This document shows, piece by piece, positions 42,914 to 51,897 of a stretch of DNA of 64,000 nt. The notes under the pieces were generated by a model. That model saw only the letters and a list, made by a program, of their open reading frames with translations. It did no database searches and was not told the origin of the DNA. The DNA is taken from contig NZ_RHOH01000003.1 in the NCBI RefSeq assembly GCF_003946115.1, forward strand, positions 228,376-292,375. The letters are read 5' to 3'. The position numbers and the translations under genes were made by a program. Every line of letters starts with the position of its first letter. Position 1 is the first letter of the stretch. Source of the DNA: Lacticaseibacillus daqingensis (lineage in GTDB: Bacteria; Bacillota; Bacilli; Lactobacillales; Lactobacillaceae).

Positions 42914-43741
42914 TTATCCTTTCAGTTGATCTGCGAGTTGGCGGTAGTCCAGCAGCAGATCATCGTATTCATGAAGGTGTAGCTGTGCGTGGACCTGGTC
43001 AACCTGCCAAGGCTTGACCGTGAGGGTGTGGATCCAAGGCCACAACCGAAAGCTGGTGGTGAAATGCTGAAACACCGTGTTCCGGTGCACTCGCCGCTGG
43101 TCATTGTAGCGCCTGGCCGCAATACGCTTGTGCTGCGCGAGTTTATTCAGCGCCGATTGATCTGGCATGAACAGCTGCTGGGTTTGACAAAGGGCGCGCG
43201 CTTTTTGAAGCAGCCCAGTTTGGCGGCATTCCGCTAAGTTCATCAGTAAAACACCGGAGTTGATATAGTCGGCCATACGCCACTGATTGTGAAAGAACCA
43301 GCGGCCGTAATAATCGAGCACCCCGACCAGCTCCGTGTTTGTCAAGTCCTGATAGTAAAACGCGCTGGGGTCGCGCCGGCAGATCACATCCGTGTCGAGG
43401 TACAGTAAGCGATCGGGCAAGCCCGCGACTTGATCCGCATAAAGGCGCAACATACAGTACGGCGTGGAAACCGTCTCCAGATTGGCCGTTGGCGGGGTGG
43501 CCACAACCATCGTGGTAATATCATGCCGTGTCACCGTGGCGGCCGGTTGCTTCGCCTGAACCAAACCGGTAAGCAACCGTGTCACCCGTTCCGGCAACGG
43601 CTGATAGACTTTGGTGGCACTCGCAAGCGTCGCGGTCAAAATGTGGATATGGAGCGGCTCCTGGACATGCTTGAGCAAAGAAAGCGTCGCGATCAGCAAG
43701 CCATCCGCCATATTTGCGTCACCGCAGAATAATAGATTCAT
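42914..43741 (-). CDS. Family 8 glycosyltransferase, copy 1
   Basis: This 275-residue protein has NLLFCGDANMADGLLIAT, the DxD motif LLYLDTDVICRRD and NSGVLLMNLAE. The ATG at 43741 overlaps the stop of the upstream acyltransferase (ATGA) and follows AGGGAGAAGG. It differs from its neighbour enough to have another acceptor. Two consecutive glycosyltransferases would fit a diglycosyl lipid. Confidence 0.88.
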   Translation of the reverse strand: MNLLFCGDANMADGLLIATLSLLKHVQEPLHIHILTATLASATKVYQPLPERVTRLLTGLVQAKQPAATVTRHDITTMVVATPPTANLETVSTPYCMLRLYADQVAGLPDRLLYLDTDVICRRDPSAFYYQDLTNTELVGVLDYYGRWFFHNQWRMADYINSGVLLMNLAECRQTGLLQKARALCQTQQLFMPDQSALNKLAQHKRIAARRYNDQRRVHRNTVFQHFTTSFRLWPWIHTLTVKPWQVDQVHAQLHLHEYDDLLLDYRQLADQLKG

Positions 43742-44496
43742 TGTGCCTTCTCCCTTCGCCGGTACTGGATCGGTTCCACCGTGTTTGCCTGAGCCCGCCA
43801 GCACATCGTCGCATGGACCTGTTGCGCCAACTGTTGGCGCTGCACTTGACGCGACCAACTCGGATCAGGCCAAAAAGGACCATCGAGGTACGCGGTGATG
43901 CGCGGACGGCCCCAAAAGCCAGGCTGATACGTGTTCGTCTGCACGAACACCGGTGCTTTTGCTGCAACGGGGTAATGAAATGCGCCTGTCACGAACGGCC
44001 GAATTTGAGTGGCAAATGGCCATACATGCGCTTCTGGATAGAGGGTCACGATTGCACCGTCAGCGATCGCTTGCGCCACCGTCTGCCCAAACGCGTGCAA
44101 CCCCCGCGGATGACTGGGTAAAATCAGCCCGCCGCCGCGTGGAATGAGCCTGCCCAACACCGGAACAGCCAAATTCGCGGCTGCGGCGACAACGTAAACC
44201 GGCCGACTTTGCCCCAAAACAAAGGGCATGAACGCATCACCGACTGGTTGCGTATGATTCACGAAAAGAAAGCAGCCGCCGGTGCACTGCCGCAACTTTT
44301 CCGCTCCAATGAAGTGATACTGACGCCAGGGTTGAATCACCAGTTGACCGAACCACCGCGCCCCGGCCGCAATAAGTCGCCGAGAGCGGTCCGATGACTG
44401 ACCCGTGATCGATGCCATGCGATCAGCGCTACCTTGCGCGGGTTTCAAGGTCACCATCTCGTCATCAAAGCTCGTGAAATAGCGAATCTTGGTCAT
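43738..44496 (-). CDS. PlsC-like acyltransferase, first gene of the glycolipid-like operon
   Basis: This 252-residue protein has FVNHTQPVGDAF, a PlsC-like NH motif with the acidic residue one place further than usual, and TLYPEAHVWPF. ATG 44496 is chosen over GTG 44505, because GGAG lies at the right distance from the ATG. The motif spacing suggests a divergent enzyme or altered substrate. It heads the operon that ends with the TetR gene at 40437. Confidence 0.82.
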   Translation of the reverse strand: MTKIRYFTSFDDEMVTLKPAQGSADRMASITGQSSDRSRRLIAAGARWFGQLVIQPWRQYHFIGAEKLRQCTGGCFLFVNHTQPVGDAFMPFVLGQSRPVYVVAAAANLAVPVLGRLIPRGGGLILPSHPRGLHAFGQTVAQAIADGAIVTLYPEAHVWPFATQIRPFVTGAFHYPVAAKAPVFVQTNTYQPGFWGRPRITAYLDGPFWPDPSWSRQVQRQQLAQQVHATMCWRAQANTVEPIQYRRREKAQ

Positions 44497-44550
44497 GTGA
44501 GTCACTCCGTTTCATAAGTGAGTGCGCAATCACTTTGGGTAAGAAAGAAA

Positions 44551-44577
44551 ACCGCCAAGGCTGACGCTAGTGGCGGT
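44551..44577 (-). terminator. Minus-strand terminator-like hairpin
   Basis: ACCGCCA (44551-44557) pairs with TGGCGGT (44571-44577), followed on the minus strand by TTTTCTTTC. It would end transcription coming from the HAD gene side. Confidence 0.55.
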
Positions 44578-44622
44578 CTCCGTCTTAATTGTTGAATTTC
44601 CAAAACACTTCTGTTGGCCATC

Positions 44623-44763
44623 CTAATACGGTTGGTAATAAATGACAACGACACAATCGTCAAAAGTGTTGGTTATCGAAATTCTCGCGAGTTCGTCCGC
44701 TAGCCGTAAAAGCCTGTAATCAAACGTCTTGTCAACATACGCTTCAGGGAAAAAACGCCGCAT
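44623..44763 (-). CDS. Short open frame of 46 codons, possibly a remnant
   Basis: The frame encodes MRRFFPEAYVDKTFDYRLLR and then LADELARISITN before a stop. The ATG comes straight after the terminator hairpin of the HAD gene and has no ribosome site. The sequence looks protein-like, so a decayed gene end is more likely than a working gene. Confidence 0.25.
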   Translation of the reverse strand: MRRFFPEAYVDKTFDYRLLRLADELARISITNTFDDCVVVIYYQPY

Positions 44764-44811
44764 CACGCAAATGCAGGGCCAGTTTACCGCAACTGGCCCT
44801 GCATTTGCGTG
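44764..44811 (-). terminator. Terminator of the HAD hydrolase gene
   Basis: A perfect 21-bp stem (44764-44784 with 44791-44811) with a six-base loop lies 18 bases past the HAD stop. Six T occur seven bases later on the minus strand. Confidence 0.75.
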
Positions 44812-44828
44812 CTTCTTATCCACTCTGA

Positions 44829-45461
44829 CTAGCTCAGTAGTTGCTGTAAGTCGGCCACGCCCGTAATCACCCGGTCCGCCCCCTGCTGATCCAGCATGTA
44901 GCCCGTCGGCTTCACCGCCCACGTTTCGATCCCAGCCCCGGTGGCCGCCGCGATCCCGGTTGGGCTGTCCTCGATGGCCACACAGCTGGCGGCCGGCAAC
45001 TGAAGGCGGTCTAGCGCGGTCAGGTAGATCATGGGATCCGGTTTATTCCGCGTGATGTCCTCGCCGCTGATGACTTCATTGAACAAGTCGGTAACGTCCG
45101 CTGACTTGAGGAACATTTCCAAGTAGGGCATCGGACCGGCAGACGCCAGCGCCACCCGGTAGTGGTGCGCCTGCAACCACACCAAGGTCTCGCGGACACC
45201 GGGCTTCAGAATGGCTTTGAAATCGATCGGCTGAGAAAAGATTTTGGTCATGTACGCTTTTTTCTGCGCCGCGCGTTCCTCAGGATCGTCAAATAGCAAC
45301 GCCCAGCCAGCGTCCTCCGGCAACCCAGCCGTTTCGGCAAGGGTGAAGTGCTGCGGCGTGGCATCGGTTTCGGCGAACGTCTCCTGCTTGACCCGAAAAT
45401 ACCAGCTTTCACTGTCGATCAGCACGCCGTCCATGTCAAAAATCACTGCCTGTTTTGTCAC
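44829..45461 (-). CDS. HAD-family phosphatase / beta-phosphoglucomutase-like
   Basis: This 210-residue enzyme has the nucleophile motif VIFDMDGVLIDSE, the motif II Ser in VALASAGP, Lys in RNKPDPMIYL and the acidic pair IEDSPTGI. A four-helix cap lies between about 20 and 80. It could be a sugar phosphatase or phosphoglucomutase. The GTG at 45461 with AGGAGG seven bases upstream is preferred to longer frames. Confidence 0.88.
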   Translation of the reverse strand: MTKQAVIFDMDGVLIDSESWYFRVKQETFAETDATPQHFTLAETAGLPEDAGWALLFDDPEERAAQKKAYMTKIFSQPIDFKAILKPGVRETLVWLQAHHYRVALASAGPMPYLEMFLKSADVTDLFNEVISGEDITRNKPDPMIYLTALDRLQLPAASCVAIEDSPTGIAAATGAGIETWAVKPTGYMLDQQGADRVITGVADLQQLLS

Positions 45462-45796
45462 GTTTTTTCCTCCTCGTCTCATACCTGCATCGCGTGGATT
45501 AATGCATCAAATCACATGCAGACACGCCGTTCTGACTATTCAAGCCAAGACGGCATCATCTAACTATTCTAACGCAACTCATCGCTTCTGCCAAAAAGCG
45601 CTTTACTTCCCATTTTACAGCTAACAACACCGCGACCTTTCAAGCGTGTCGCTTGTCACGTCCCCAAGTCTCACTGAATGTGACACAGAACACAAAAAAG
45701 TCGGCCACATGTTGCACCACTTTATGGTTTGGCTTAATCTGTAGTAAGTGATCACTCACCAAAACAAAAGAGTGAGCCCCGTGAGGAGGAAACACG
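45462..45796. other. Intergenic stretch between the HAD and flavodoxin genes
   Basis: No gene is seen. A cre-like AAAAGCGCTTTAC occurs at 45595-45606. A GTGATCAC palindrome lies near 45749-45756, followed by a short ACTC/GAGT repeat before the flavodoxin ribosome site. Confidence 0.5.
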
Positions 45797-46252
45797 ATGG
45801 CAGAAGCCCTAATCGTCTACGCAAGTTTAACCGGCAATAATGAAACCATTGCCACCTATGTTGAAGAACGGCTCAAGGCCGCTGGAATAGATGTCACGAG
45901 CCAAGAGATGTCCCAAGCGGTCGCCGACGACCTGCAAGACGTTGACCTCTGCGTGGTCGCCTCATACACCTATTCCGGCGTCACAGACGGCGAGCTTCCC
46001 GATGAAGCCCTCGACTTTTACGAGGACTTGCAGACCCTTGACCTCAGCGATCAGGTCTTTGGGGTCTGTGGTAGCGGGGATACGACCTACGCACAATTCG
46101 CCACCGCAGTAGATATGTTCGAGCAGGTCTTCAAGGCCACCGGTGCCACGCAAGGGAGCCCGAGTGTCAAGATTGATTTGGCGCCAACCGCAGACGATTT
46201 TGCCCAGTTAGACCAATTCACTGACAAGTTAGTTGAAGCCGTCAACGCGTGA
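45797..46252 (+). CDS. Flavodoxin
   Basis: This 151-residue electron carrier has the FMN phosphate loop YASLTGNNETIA at residues 8-19, and Tyr and Gly contacts in SYTYSGVTDGELP and VCGSGDTTYAQF. GAGGAGG precedes the ATG. It is followed ten bases later by the giant activase gene, so it probably gives low-potential electrons to that protein's iron-sulfur cluster. Confidence 0.93.
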   Translation: MAEALIVYASLTGNNETIATYVEERLKAAGIDVTSQEMSQAVADDLQDVDLCVVASYTYSGVTDGELPDEALDFYEDLQTLDLSDQVFGVCGSGDTTYAQFATAVDMFEQVFKATGATQGSPSVKIDLAPTADDFAQLDQFTDKLVEAVNA

Positions 46253-46261
46253 GGGATTAAT

Positions 46262-49200
46262 ATGACTGATCAATTATTCGGCGGGATCGACGTCGGGTCA
46301 ACCACCGTCAAGCTCGTGGTCATGGATGCCGACCACCAGACGAAATTCGCCCGGTATGAACGGCATTACTCAGATGTCAAAACCGCCAGCAAGAAAATTA
46401 TCCAAGAAGCGATCGATGAGCTAGGGCCACTGACCCACCTTTCATGTACCATCACCGGCTCCGGCGGGATGGGTCTCGCCACCATGCTCGACCTCGCTTT
46501 CATCCAGGAGGTGATCGCCTGCACGAAAACCGTGGAGACGCTCATTCCGGAAACCGATGTCGCCATTGAACTCGGCGGTGAGGATGCGAAGATCACCTTC
46601 TTCGGCGCCAGCTTGGAGCAGCGCATGAACGGCTCCTGCGCCGGGGGGACCGGGGCGTTCATCGACCAAATGGCCACGCTGCTCAAAACAGACGCCGATG
46701 GCCTCAACGAGCTGGCCAAGGATGCCCAAACCATCCACCCCATCGCCAATCGCTGCGGGGTATTCGCCAAAACAGACGTGCAGCCGCTGATCAACGATGG
46801 GGTGGCCAAGGCGGACATCGCCGCCTCTATTTTTCAGGCTGTCGTCAACCAAACCATCTCCGGTCTGGCCGCCGGTCACAAGATTCGTGGCCACGTGGCC
46901 TTTCTCGGTGGCCCACTTTACTTCATGGACCAGCTGCGGGCACGGTTTATTCAGACGCTTCAGCTCACCCCTGACGAAGTAATTTTCCCAGCCGACCCGC
47001 AGCTCTTCGTGGCCAAAGGGGCGGCGATTTATGCCGCCGACAAGCCACAGACGACCCTGGTCGGCCTGTTGGATCGCCTGACGCACGGTGACGACTCCGC
47101 GATGAAACCGGCCCACTCGCTGACGCCGCTATTTGAAGACGACAACGAGCTCCAAGAGTTCCGCAAGCGGCACGCCCAAGCCCAAGTCGAGACCCGCGAC
47201 CTCGCCAGCTACCAAGGGGTGGCCTTCTTAGGTATCGATGCCGGCTCCACGACCACTAAGGTCGCCTTGATGAGCGACGACAAGAAGTTGCTGTACACCT
47301 ATTACGACAGCAATGATGGCGACCCGCTCGAAAAAACCAAGCAGATCATGCGCGACCTATACGCCAAGCTGCCGGATGGCATCGTCATCGGGAAGGCCGC
47401 CGTCACGGGCTATGGCGAGCATCTGATCAAAAATGCGCTGATGGTCGACGTCGGCGAAGTGGAAACCGTGGCGCACTACCAAGCCGCGGCGTACTTTCAG
47501 CCCGATGTGGACTTCATCCTTGACATCGGCGGCCAGGACATGAAGGCCATGACCATCAAGAATCAGGCCCTGTCTACCATCAAACTCAACGAAGCCTGTT
47601 CCAGTGGGTGTGGCTCTTTTCTTGAGACGTTTGCGACCAGCCTGAACTACGACATCCGTGACTTTGCTCAGGCCGCCTTGTTGGCGCAGCATCCCTCCGA
47701 CCTCGGCTCGCGGTGCACGGTGTTCATGAACTCCAAGGTCAAGCAGGTGCAAAAAGAAGGCGCCACGATCGGCGACATCGCCGCCGGGCTGTCCGTGTCC
47801 ATCATCAAAAACGCGCTGTTCAAGGTCATCAAGATGCACAAGGCCGAAGACATGGGTACCCACATCGTCTGCCAAGGCGGGACCTTCTACAACGAAGCCG
47901 TGCTGCGCGCCTTTGAACAAATCGCCGGCGTCAACGTCATTCGGCCCAACATTGCCGGCCTGATGGGCGCTTACGGGGCCGCTTTGATTGCCCAAAGCAA
48001 CTACACCGCAGGCGATCAAACCACCATGCTGCACCCGGACCAGATGGACGACTTGAGCTTTACCAAAGAGTACATGCACTGCGGCGGCTGTGAAAACAAC
48101 TGTGCCCTGACCATCACCGTCTTCAACGATGGACGCCGCTTCGTCACCGGCAACCGGTGCGAAAAAGGCGAGGCCCGCGGGCTCAAGATGCGCCAGCCTA
48201 AGGAAAACGGCAAGATCAACCTGGTGCAAGAGAAGTACAAGCGATTGTTCTCCTATCGGCCAATGCGCAAGAAACTAGCCACGCGCGGCACCGTGGGGCT
48301 TCCGCGGGTGCTGAACATGTACGAGAATTACCCGTTGTGGCAAACGTTTTTCACCGCCCTCAAGATCCGCGCCGAGCTTTCGCCGAAGGGCACCGCGGCA
48401 CAGTACGAAAAAGGGATGGAAACCATTCCTTCCGACACTGTCTGCTACCCAGCCAAACAGGTGCACGGGCACATTCAGGCCCTCATCGAAAAAGGCTACG
48501 CGCACATTTTCTACCCCGCGGTGGTTTACGAAGTCAACGAAAACAAAGGCGCTGACAACCACTTCAACTGCCCGATCGTTCAGAGCTACCCGGCGGTGAT
48601 CCGTAATAACGTTGATGAAATCACCAACGGTCAAGTCGACTTCATCGATCCATACCTCAACCTGGCCGACCATGCCGGCACCGCGGCCAACCTGTATACC
48701 GCCTTCAAGGACTGGGGCATCACCAAGTCAGAAATCGAAGCTGCCCTTGACGCCGGCTACAAGGAGCTGGCGCACTTCCACCAGCAGATTCAAAACCGCG
48801 GAGAAGACACGCTGAAGATGCTGATGCACACCGGTGAACACGGGATCGTCTTGGCCGGCCGCCCGTACCATCTGGATCCTGAAGTCAACCACGGCATCGC
48901 CCAACTGATGACGGCAGAGGGCTTCCACGTCCTGACCGAGGACTCGATCGCGCACTTGGGCGATGTTGACGGGCTGCGGGTCGTCAACCAGTGGGTCTAC
49001 CATTCCCGGCTGTACGCCGCAGCCAAAATCGCCGCCAAAACACCGCAGCTGGAGTTCGTGCAGCTCAACTCATTCGGCTGCGGGCTCGATGCGATCGACA
49101 CCGACCAAGTCGAGGAGATCATGAGCCAGTACAATCGCCTTTACACGAGCCTGAAGATCGACGAAGGTACCAACATGGGAGCCATTCGTATTCGGCTCCG

Positions 49201-50545
49201 CAGTCTCAAGGCAGCGGTGCGCGAACGCGAAGGCCGCAATGTGCTGCCGCTTAAGCTTCACGAAGATGTTGCGCCAGTTGATTTTACCCAAGAAATGAAG
49301 CAAAACGGTTATACGCTCCTGCTGCCGATGATGTCCCCCATTCATCAGCACGGGCTCGTGGATGTTGCGCTACAGGCCTCTGGCTACAACGTGGTCAACC
49401 TGCCCATGGAAGACCATCAGGCGATCGATGTCGGTCAGCGGTTCGTCAACAACGATGCCTGCTATCCGGCCATCATCTCCATCGGTCAGATGCTTGAAGC
49501 GCTGCAATCCGGCCAGTATGACCTCAATAAGACCGCGGTGATGATGACGCAAACCGGTGGGGGCTGCCGCGCCACGAACTACATCCCGCTGATTCGCAAG
49601 GCGCTGCAAGACGCCGGCTTCGAGAACATTCCGGTGGTGTCCCTGTCCCTAGGGAACCAAGGGGTGGAAGAGACGCCAGGCTTCAAGTTCACCCTGCCCC
49701 TGCTGCGGCGGGTCGCCATCGCCTTTCTTTACGGCGACCTGTTCGAACGGGTCGTCTATCATACTCGGCCCTATGAAGTCGAGAAAGGCAGCGTTGATCG
49801 GCTCCACGAGCAGTGGCTTGCGGTCGTTCGCCCATCGATCGAAAAAGGCAGCTTCCGCGCCTTCAAGAAGAACGTCGAGCAGATCGTGTCAGATTTTGAC
49901 ACCATTCCGCTGCGCCACGTGGTGAAACCCAAGGTCGGGGTGGTCGGCGAGATCTTGGTCAAGTACTCCCCCATCGCGAACAATGACATCGTCCGCCTGC
50001 TGGAGCGCGAAGGTGCAGAAGCGGTCGTGCCAGACATTGTGGGCTTCATGAACTACTCTCTGTACAACCAAATCTACAAGTACGAGTACCTAGGCAGTAA
50101 GGTCTCGGCCAAGTGGTTCGGTGAGTTTGCCCTGCAGGTTATCCGCTGGTGCGAGCTGCCGATGCAAAAGGCCCTGACTCGCTCCAAGCGCTTCGACGGC
50201 ATTGCGGCCATCGATGAGGTGGCCAAGGGCGCAGCCAAGATCCTGTCCTTGGGCAACCAAACCGGTGAAGGCTGGTTCCTGACCGGTGAAATGGTTGAGT
50301 TGCTGAAGTCCGGCGTGCCGAATATTATCTGCATGCAACCCTTCGGCTGCCTGCCGAACCACATTGTCGGCAAAGGAATGGTCAAGGCGCTGCGGCGCCA
50401 GTTCCCTGGTGCCAACATCGCGCCGATCGACTACGATCCCGGCACCAGCGTGGTCAACCAGCTGAACCGAATTCGGCTCATGCTGGCCACCGCCAACAAG
50501 CACTTGGCCGAAGACCAGCCCGCCGTGGCGGCAACCAATGGGTGA
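46262..50545 (+). CDS. Giant 2-hydroxyacyl-CoA dehydratase activase-related protein
   Basis: This 1427-residue protein has two BadF/BcrA-type ATPase domains, residues about 1-265 (GGIDVGSTTVKLV, NGSCAGGTGAF) and 320-590 (LGIDAGSTTTKVAL, NEACSSGCGSF). The Cys of each could hold a shared 4Fe-4S cluster. A Cys-rich linker CGGCENNCALT and a dehydratase-like part with PSDTVCYPAKQ, NSFGCGLDAI, NNDACYPAI and TGGGCRATNY follow to the end. Related proteins activate radical 2-hydroxyacyl-CoA dehydratases with ATP. Here the activase and dehydratase-like halves are in one chain. The true substrate is unknown. A flavodoxin precedes it and an Fe-S assembly factor follows it. Confidence 0.92.
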   Translation: MTDQLFGGIDVGSTTVKLVVMDADHQTKFARYERHYSDVKTASKKIIQEAIDELGPLTHLSCTITGSGGMGLATMLDLAFIQEVIACTKTVETLIPETDVAIELGGEDAKITFFGASLEQRMNGSCAGGTGAFIDQMATLLKTDADGLNELAKDAQTIHPIANRCGVFAKTDVQPLINDGVAKADIAASIFQAVVNQTISGLAAGHKIRGHVAFLGGPLYFMDQLRARFIQTLQLTPDEVIFPADPQLFVAKGAAIYAADKPQTTLVGLLDRLTHGDDSAMKPAHSLTPLFEDDNELQEFRKRHAQAQVETRDLASYQGVAFLGIDAGSTTTKVALMSDDKKLLYTYYDSNDGDPLEKTKQIMRDLYAKLPDGIVIGKAAVTGYGEHLIKNALMVDVGEVETVAHYQAAAYFQPDVDFILDIGGQDMKAMTIKNQALSTIKLNEACSSGCGSFLETFATSLNYDIRDFAQAALLAQHPSDLGSRCTVFMNSKVKQVQKEGATIGDIAAGLSVSIIKNALFKVIKMHKAEDMGTHIVCQGGTFYNEAVLRAFEQIAGVNVIRPNIAGLMGAYGAALIAQSNYTAGDQTTMLHPDQMDDLSFTKEYMHCGGCENNCALTITVFNDGRRFVTGNRCEKGEARGLKMRQPKENGKINLVQEKYKRLFSYRPMRKKLATRGTVGLPRVLNMYENYPLWQTFFTALKIRAELSPKGTAAQYEKGMETIPSDTVCYPAKQVHGHIQALIEKGYAHIFYPAVVYEVNENKGADNHFNCPIVQSYPAVIRNNVDEITNGQVDFIDPYLNLADHAGTAANLYTAFKDWGITKSEIEAALDAGYKELAHFHQQIQNRGEDTLKMLMHTGEHGIVLAGRPYHLDPEVNHGIAQLMTAEGFHVLTEDSIAHLGDVDGLRVVNQWVYHSRLYAAAKIAAKTPQLEFVQLNSFGCGLDAIDTDQVEEIMSQYNRLYTSLKIDEGTNMGAIRIRLRSLKAAVREREGRNVLPLKLHEDVAPVDFTQEMKQNGYTLLLPMMSPIHQHGLVDVALQASGYNVVNLPMEDHQAIDVGQRFVNNDACYPAIISIGQMLEALQSGQYDLNKTAVMMTQTGGGCRATNYIPLIRKALQDAGFENIPVVSLSLGNQGVEETPGFKFTLPLLRRVAIAFLYGDLFERVVYHTRPYEVEKGSVDRLHEQWLAVVRPSIEKGSFRAFKKNVEQIVSDFDTIPLRHVVKPKVGVVGEILVKYSPIANNDIVRLLEREGAEAVVPDIVGFMNYSLYNQIYKYEYLGSKVSAKWFGEFALQVIRWCELPMQKALTRSKRFDGIAAIDEVAKGAAKILSLGNQTGEGWFLTGEMVELLKSGVPNIICMQPFGCLPNHIVGKGMVKALRRQFPGANIAPIDYDPGTSVVNQLNRIRLMLATANKHLAEDQPAVAATNG

Positions 50546-50549
50546 CGCG

Positions 50550-50855
50550 ATGAGCGAGTTTACCGACCGGGCCTTGACGTGCCTGGAGCAGGTCATTGAC
50601 CCCGAACTGGGCGTTGACCTTGTGAACCTAGGGCTGATCTATGACTTGGCGCTCAGCGATAGCGGCATCTGCACGGTCACCATGACGCTGACCACCATGG
50701 GCTGCCCGCTGACAGGCTATCTCAACGAAGCGATCGATACCGCGCTCAGCCGGCTCCCCGAGGTGCGCACGGTCAACATCGAACTCGTGTGGACGCCAAA
50801 GTGGACCACCGAGCGCATGTCGCGCGGGGCAAAGCTGATGCTGGGGCTGCACTGA
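50550..50855 (+). CDS. MIP18/SufT-like iron-sulfur assembly factor (DUF59)
   Basis: This 101-residue protein has CLEQVIDPELGVDLVNLGLIY and TMTLTTMGCPLTGYL, the DUF59 motifs with the conserved Cys. It should help insert Fe-S clusters, here probably into the large activase. ATG 50550 follows GGGTGA and the stop of the previous gene. The alternative ATG at 50538 overlaps the stop and adds four residues. Confidence 0.9.
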   Translation: MSEFTDRALTCLEQVIDPELGVDLVNLGLIYDLALSDSGICTVTMTLTTMGCPLTGYLNEAIDTALSRLPEVRTVNIELVWTPKWTTERMSRGAKLMLGLH

Positions 50856-50856
50856 G

Positions 50857-50990
50857 CCACCAACAAGCCGATCACGCCTGCACCGAACGTCCAGCGGTTA
50901 ATGGTCAACAAAGATTCGCCAAACAGTCCACTGACTTGATTTGTCGGTGGATTTTTTGGCGGTGCTTTGGTGGCGTTGTGGGTCCTTGAC
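50857..50990 (-). pseudogene. Possible end of a decayed DMT/EamA-type transporter
   Basis: On the minus strand LFGESLLTINRWTFGAGVIG and LLVA follow an ordinary hydrophobic pattern typical of the last helix of EamA transporters. Nothing of the rest is found and other frames interrupt the region, so it looks like a leftover fragment. Confidence 0.35.
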
Positions 50991-51006
50991 TGCGGCAATC
51001 GCTGGC

Positions 51007-51049
51007 AAAAAAAGTGCCGACCAACTATCCATCGCTGGCCGACACTTTT
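51007..51049 (-). terminator. Terminator of the DUF2238-type membrane protein gene
   Basis: AAAAGTGCCGACC-type arm pairs with GGCCGACACTTTT, and A residues on the plus strand give a T run after it on the minus strand. Confidence 0.7.
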
Positions 51050-51065
51050 GATGCGCACACTTGAC

Positions 51066-51863
51066 TCACTTTCGCTTCGGAACGAAGTGCTGGATGAACT
51101 GGAAGCGTTCCGCATTAGAGAGTTCGTAAAAATAGGCGAACACCGCGAAGCAAACCGCCCCAACCAGGTTAACGAATAAGTCTTTCATCGTATCATGCAA
51201 CCCAATATCAAGATAACCATTGATCGACTTGGTCGCGGTTTGTCCATCACGGGCTTGATAACTAATCACCGTCCGATCGATCTCAGGCAGTTGCACCCTT
51301 GAATCATCCGCACTAAGCGCAACGCTGTTGATGGTATGGACGATGCGATCCTTCTGCATATCGAGCCCCAGCACATTGTCCGCCGTGTACTCCCCGAATT
51401 CCCATAACACCCCGATGGTCATTGAGAAACTGAACGTCAAAATCGCAATAAAGACCGGCGATAGGCGAACGCGCTTGGCGTTGTGATTCAGCAGTTCAAC
51501 AAGTGACAGGCCCACCCCCGCCGCAAGAAAGCCATTCAGTGTGTGTAATGCGGTGTCCCACAGCGGAAACGTGTTGTAAAAATTGCGCATTTCGCCCAGG
51601 TTCATCGCACTGAAGATAAAGCAGATGATGAACCCTTCGAAAAGATTGGGGATCTCAATTTTGAGGAAGCGGACGATCGCCCACGGTAGCGCATATAAGG
51701 CAAACGTCAAAAGCAGAATGCCAACGCCTTCCCAGCGCTGCAGGTACAGTTGACTCAGCAGCATGCCAAGCGTGATCAGGCGAAACGCCGCATAGAGCCG
51801 ACGTGTTCCGCGCTTGGCATAAGGCGTACTGCGCATCAACCCATTACGGATTTTTGTCATCAT
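51066..51863 (-). CDS. DUF2238/YjdF-like membrane protein
   Basis: This 265-residue protein has about six transmembrane segments. The motif LWDTALHTLNGFLAAGVGLSL and the WEFGEYTAD segment match the DUF2238 family. A polar loop of about 55 residues (about 170-225) separates the last helix. The ATG at 51863 follows GAGAGG by six bases. Function is unknown. The TetR gene upstream (same strand, 35 bases away) may control it. Confidence 0.78.
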   Translation of the reverse strand: MMTKIRNGLMRSTPYAKRGTRRLYAAFRLITLGMLLSQLYLQRWEGVGILLLTFALYALPWAIVRFLKIEIPNLFEGFIICFIFSAMNLGEMRNFYNTFPLWDTALHTLNGFLAAGVGLSLVELLNHNAKRVRLSPVFIAILTFSFSMTIGVLWEFGEYTADNVLGLDMQKDRIVHTINSVALSADDSRVQLPEIDRTVISYQARDGQTATKSINGYLDIGLHDTMKDLFVNLVGAVCFAVFAYFYELSNAERFQFIQHFVPKRK

Positions 51864-51897
51864 GTGATGCCTCTCAAGTCTCATCCCGGTGTCACAG

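Noticed and set aside
47357..48229. Minus-strand 290-codon frame inside the activase gene
   Set aside because: Complement of a coding region with strong motifs; no independent signals.
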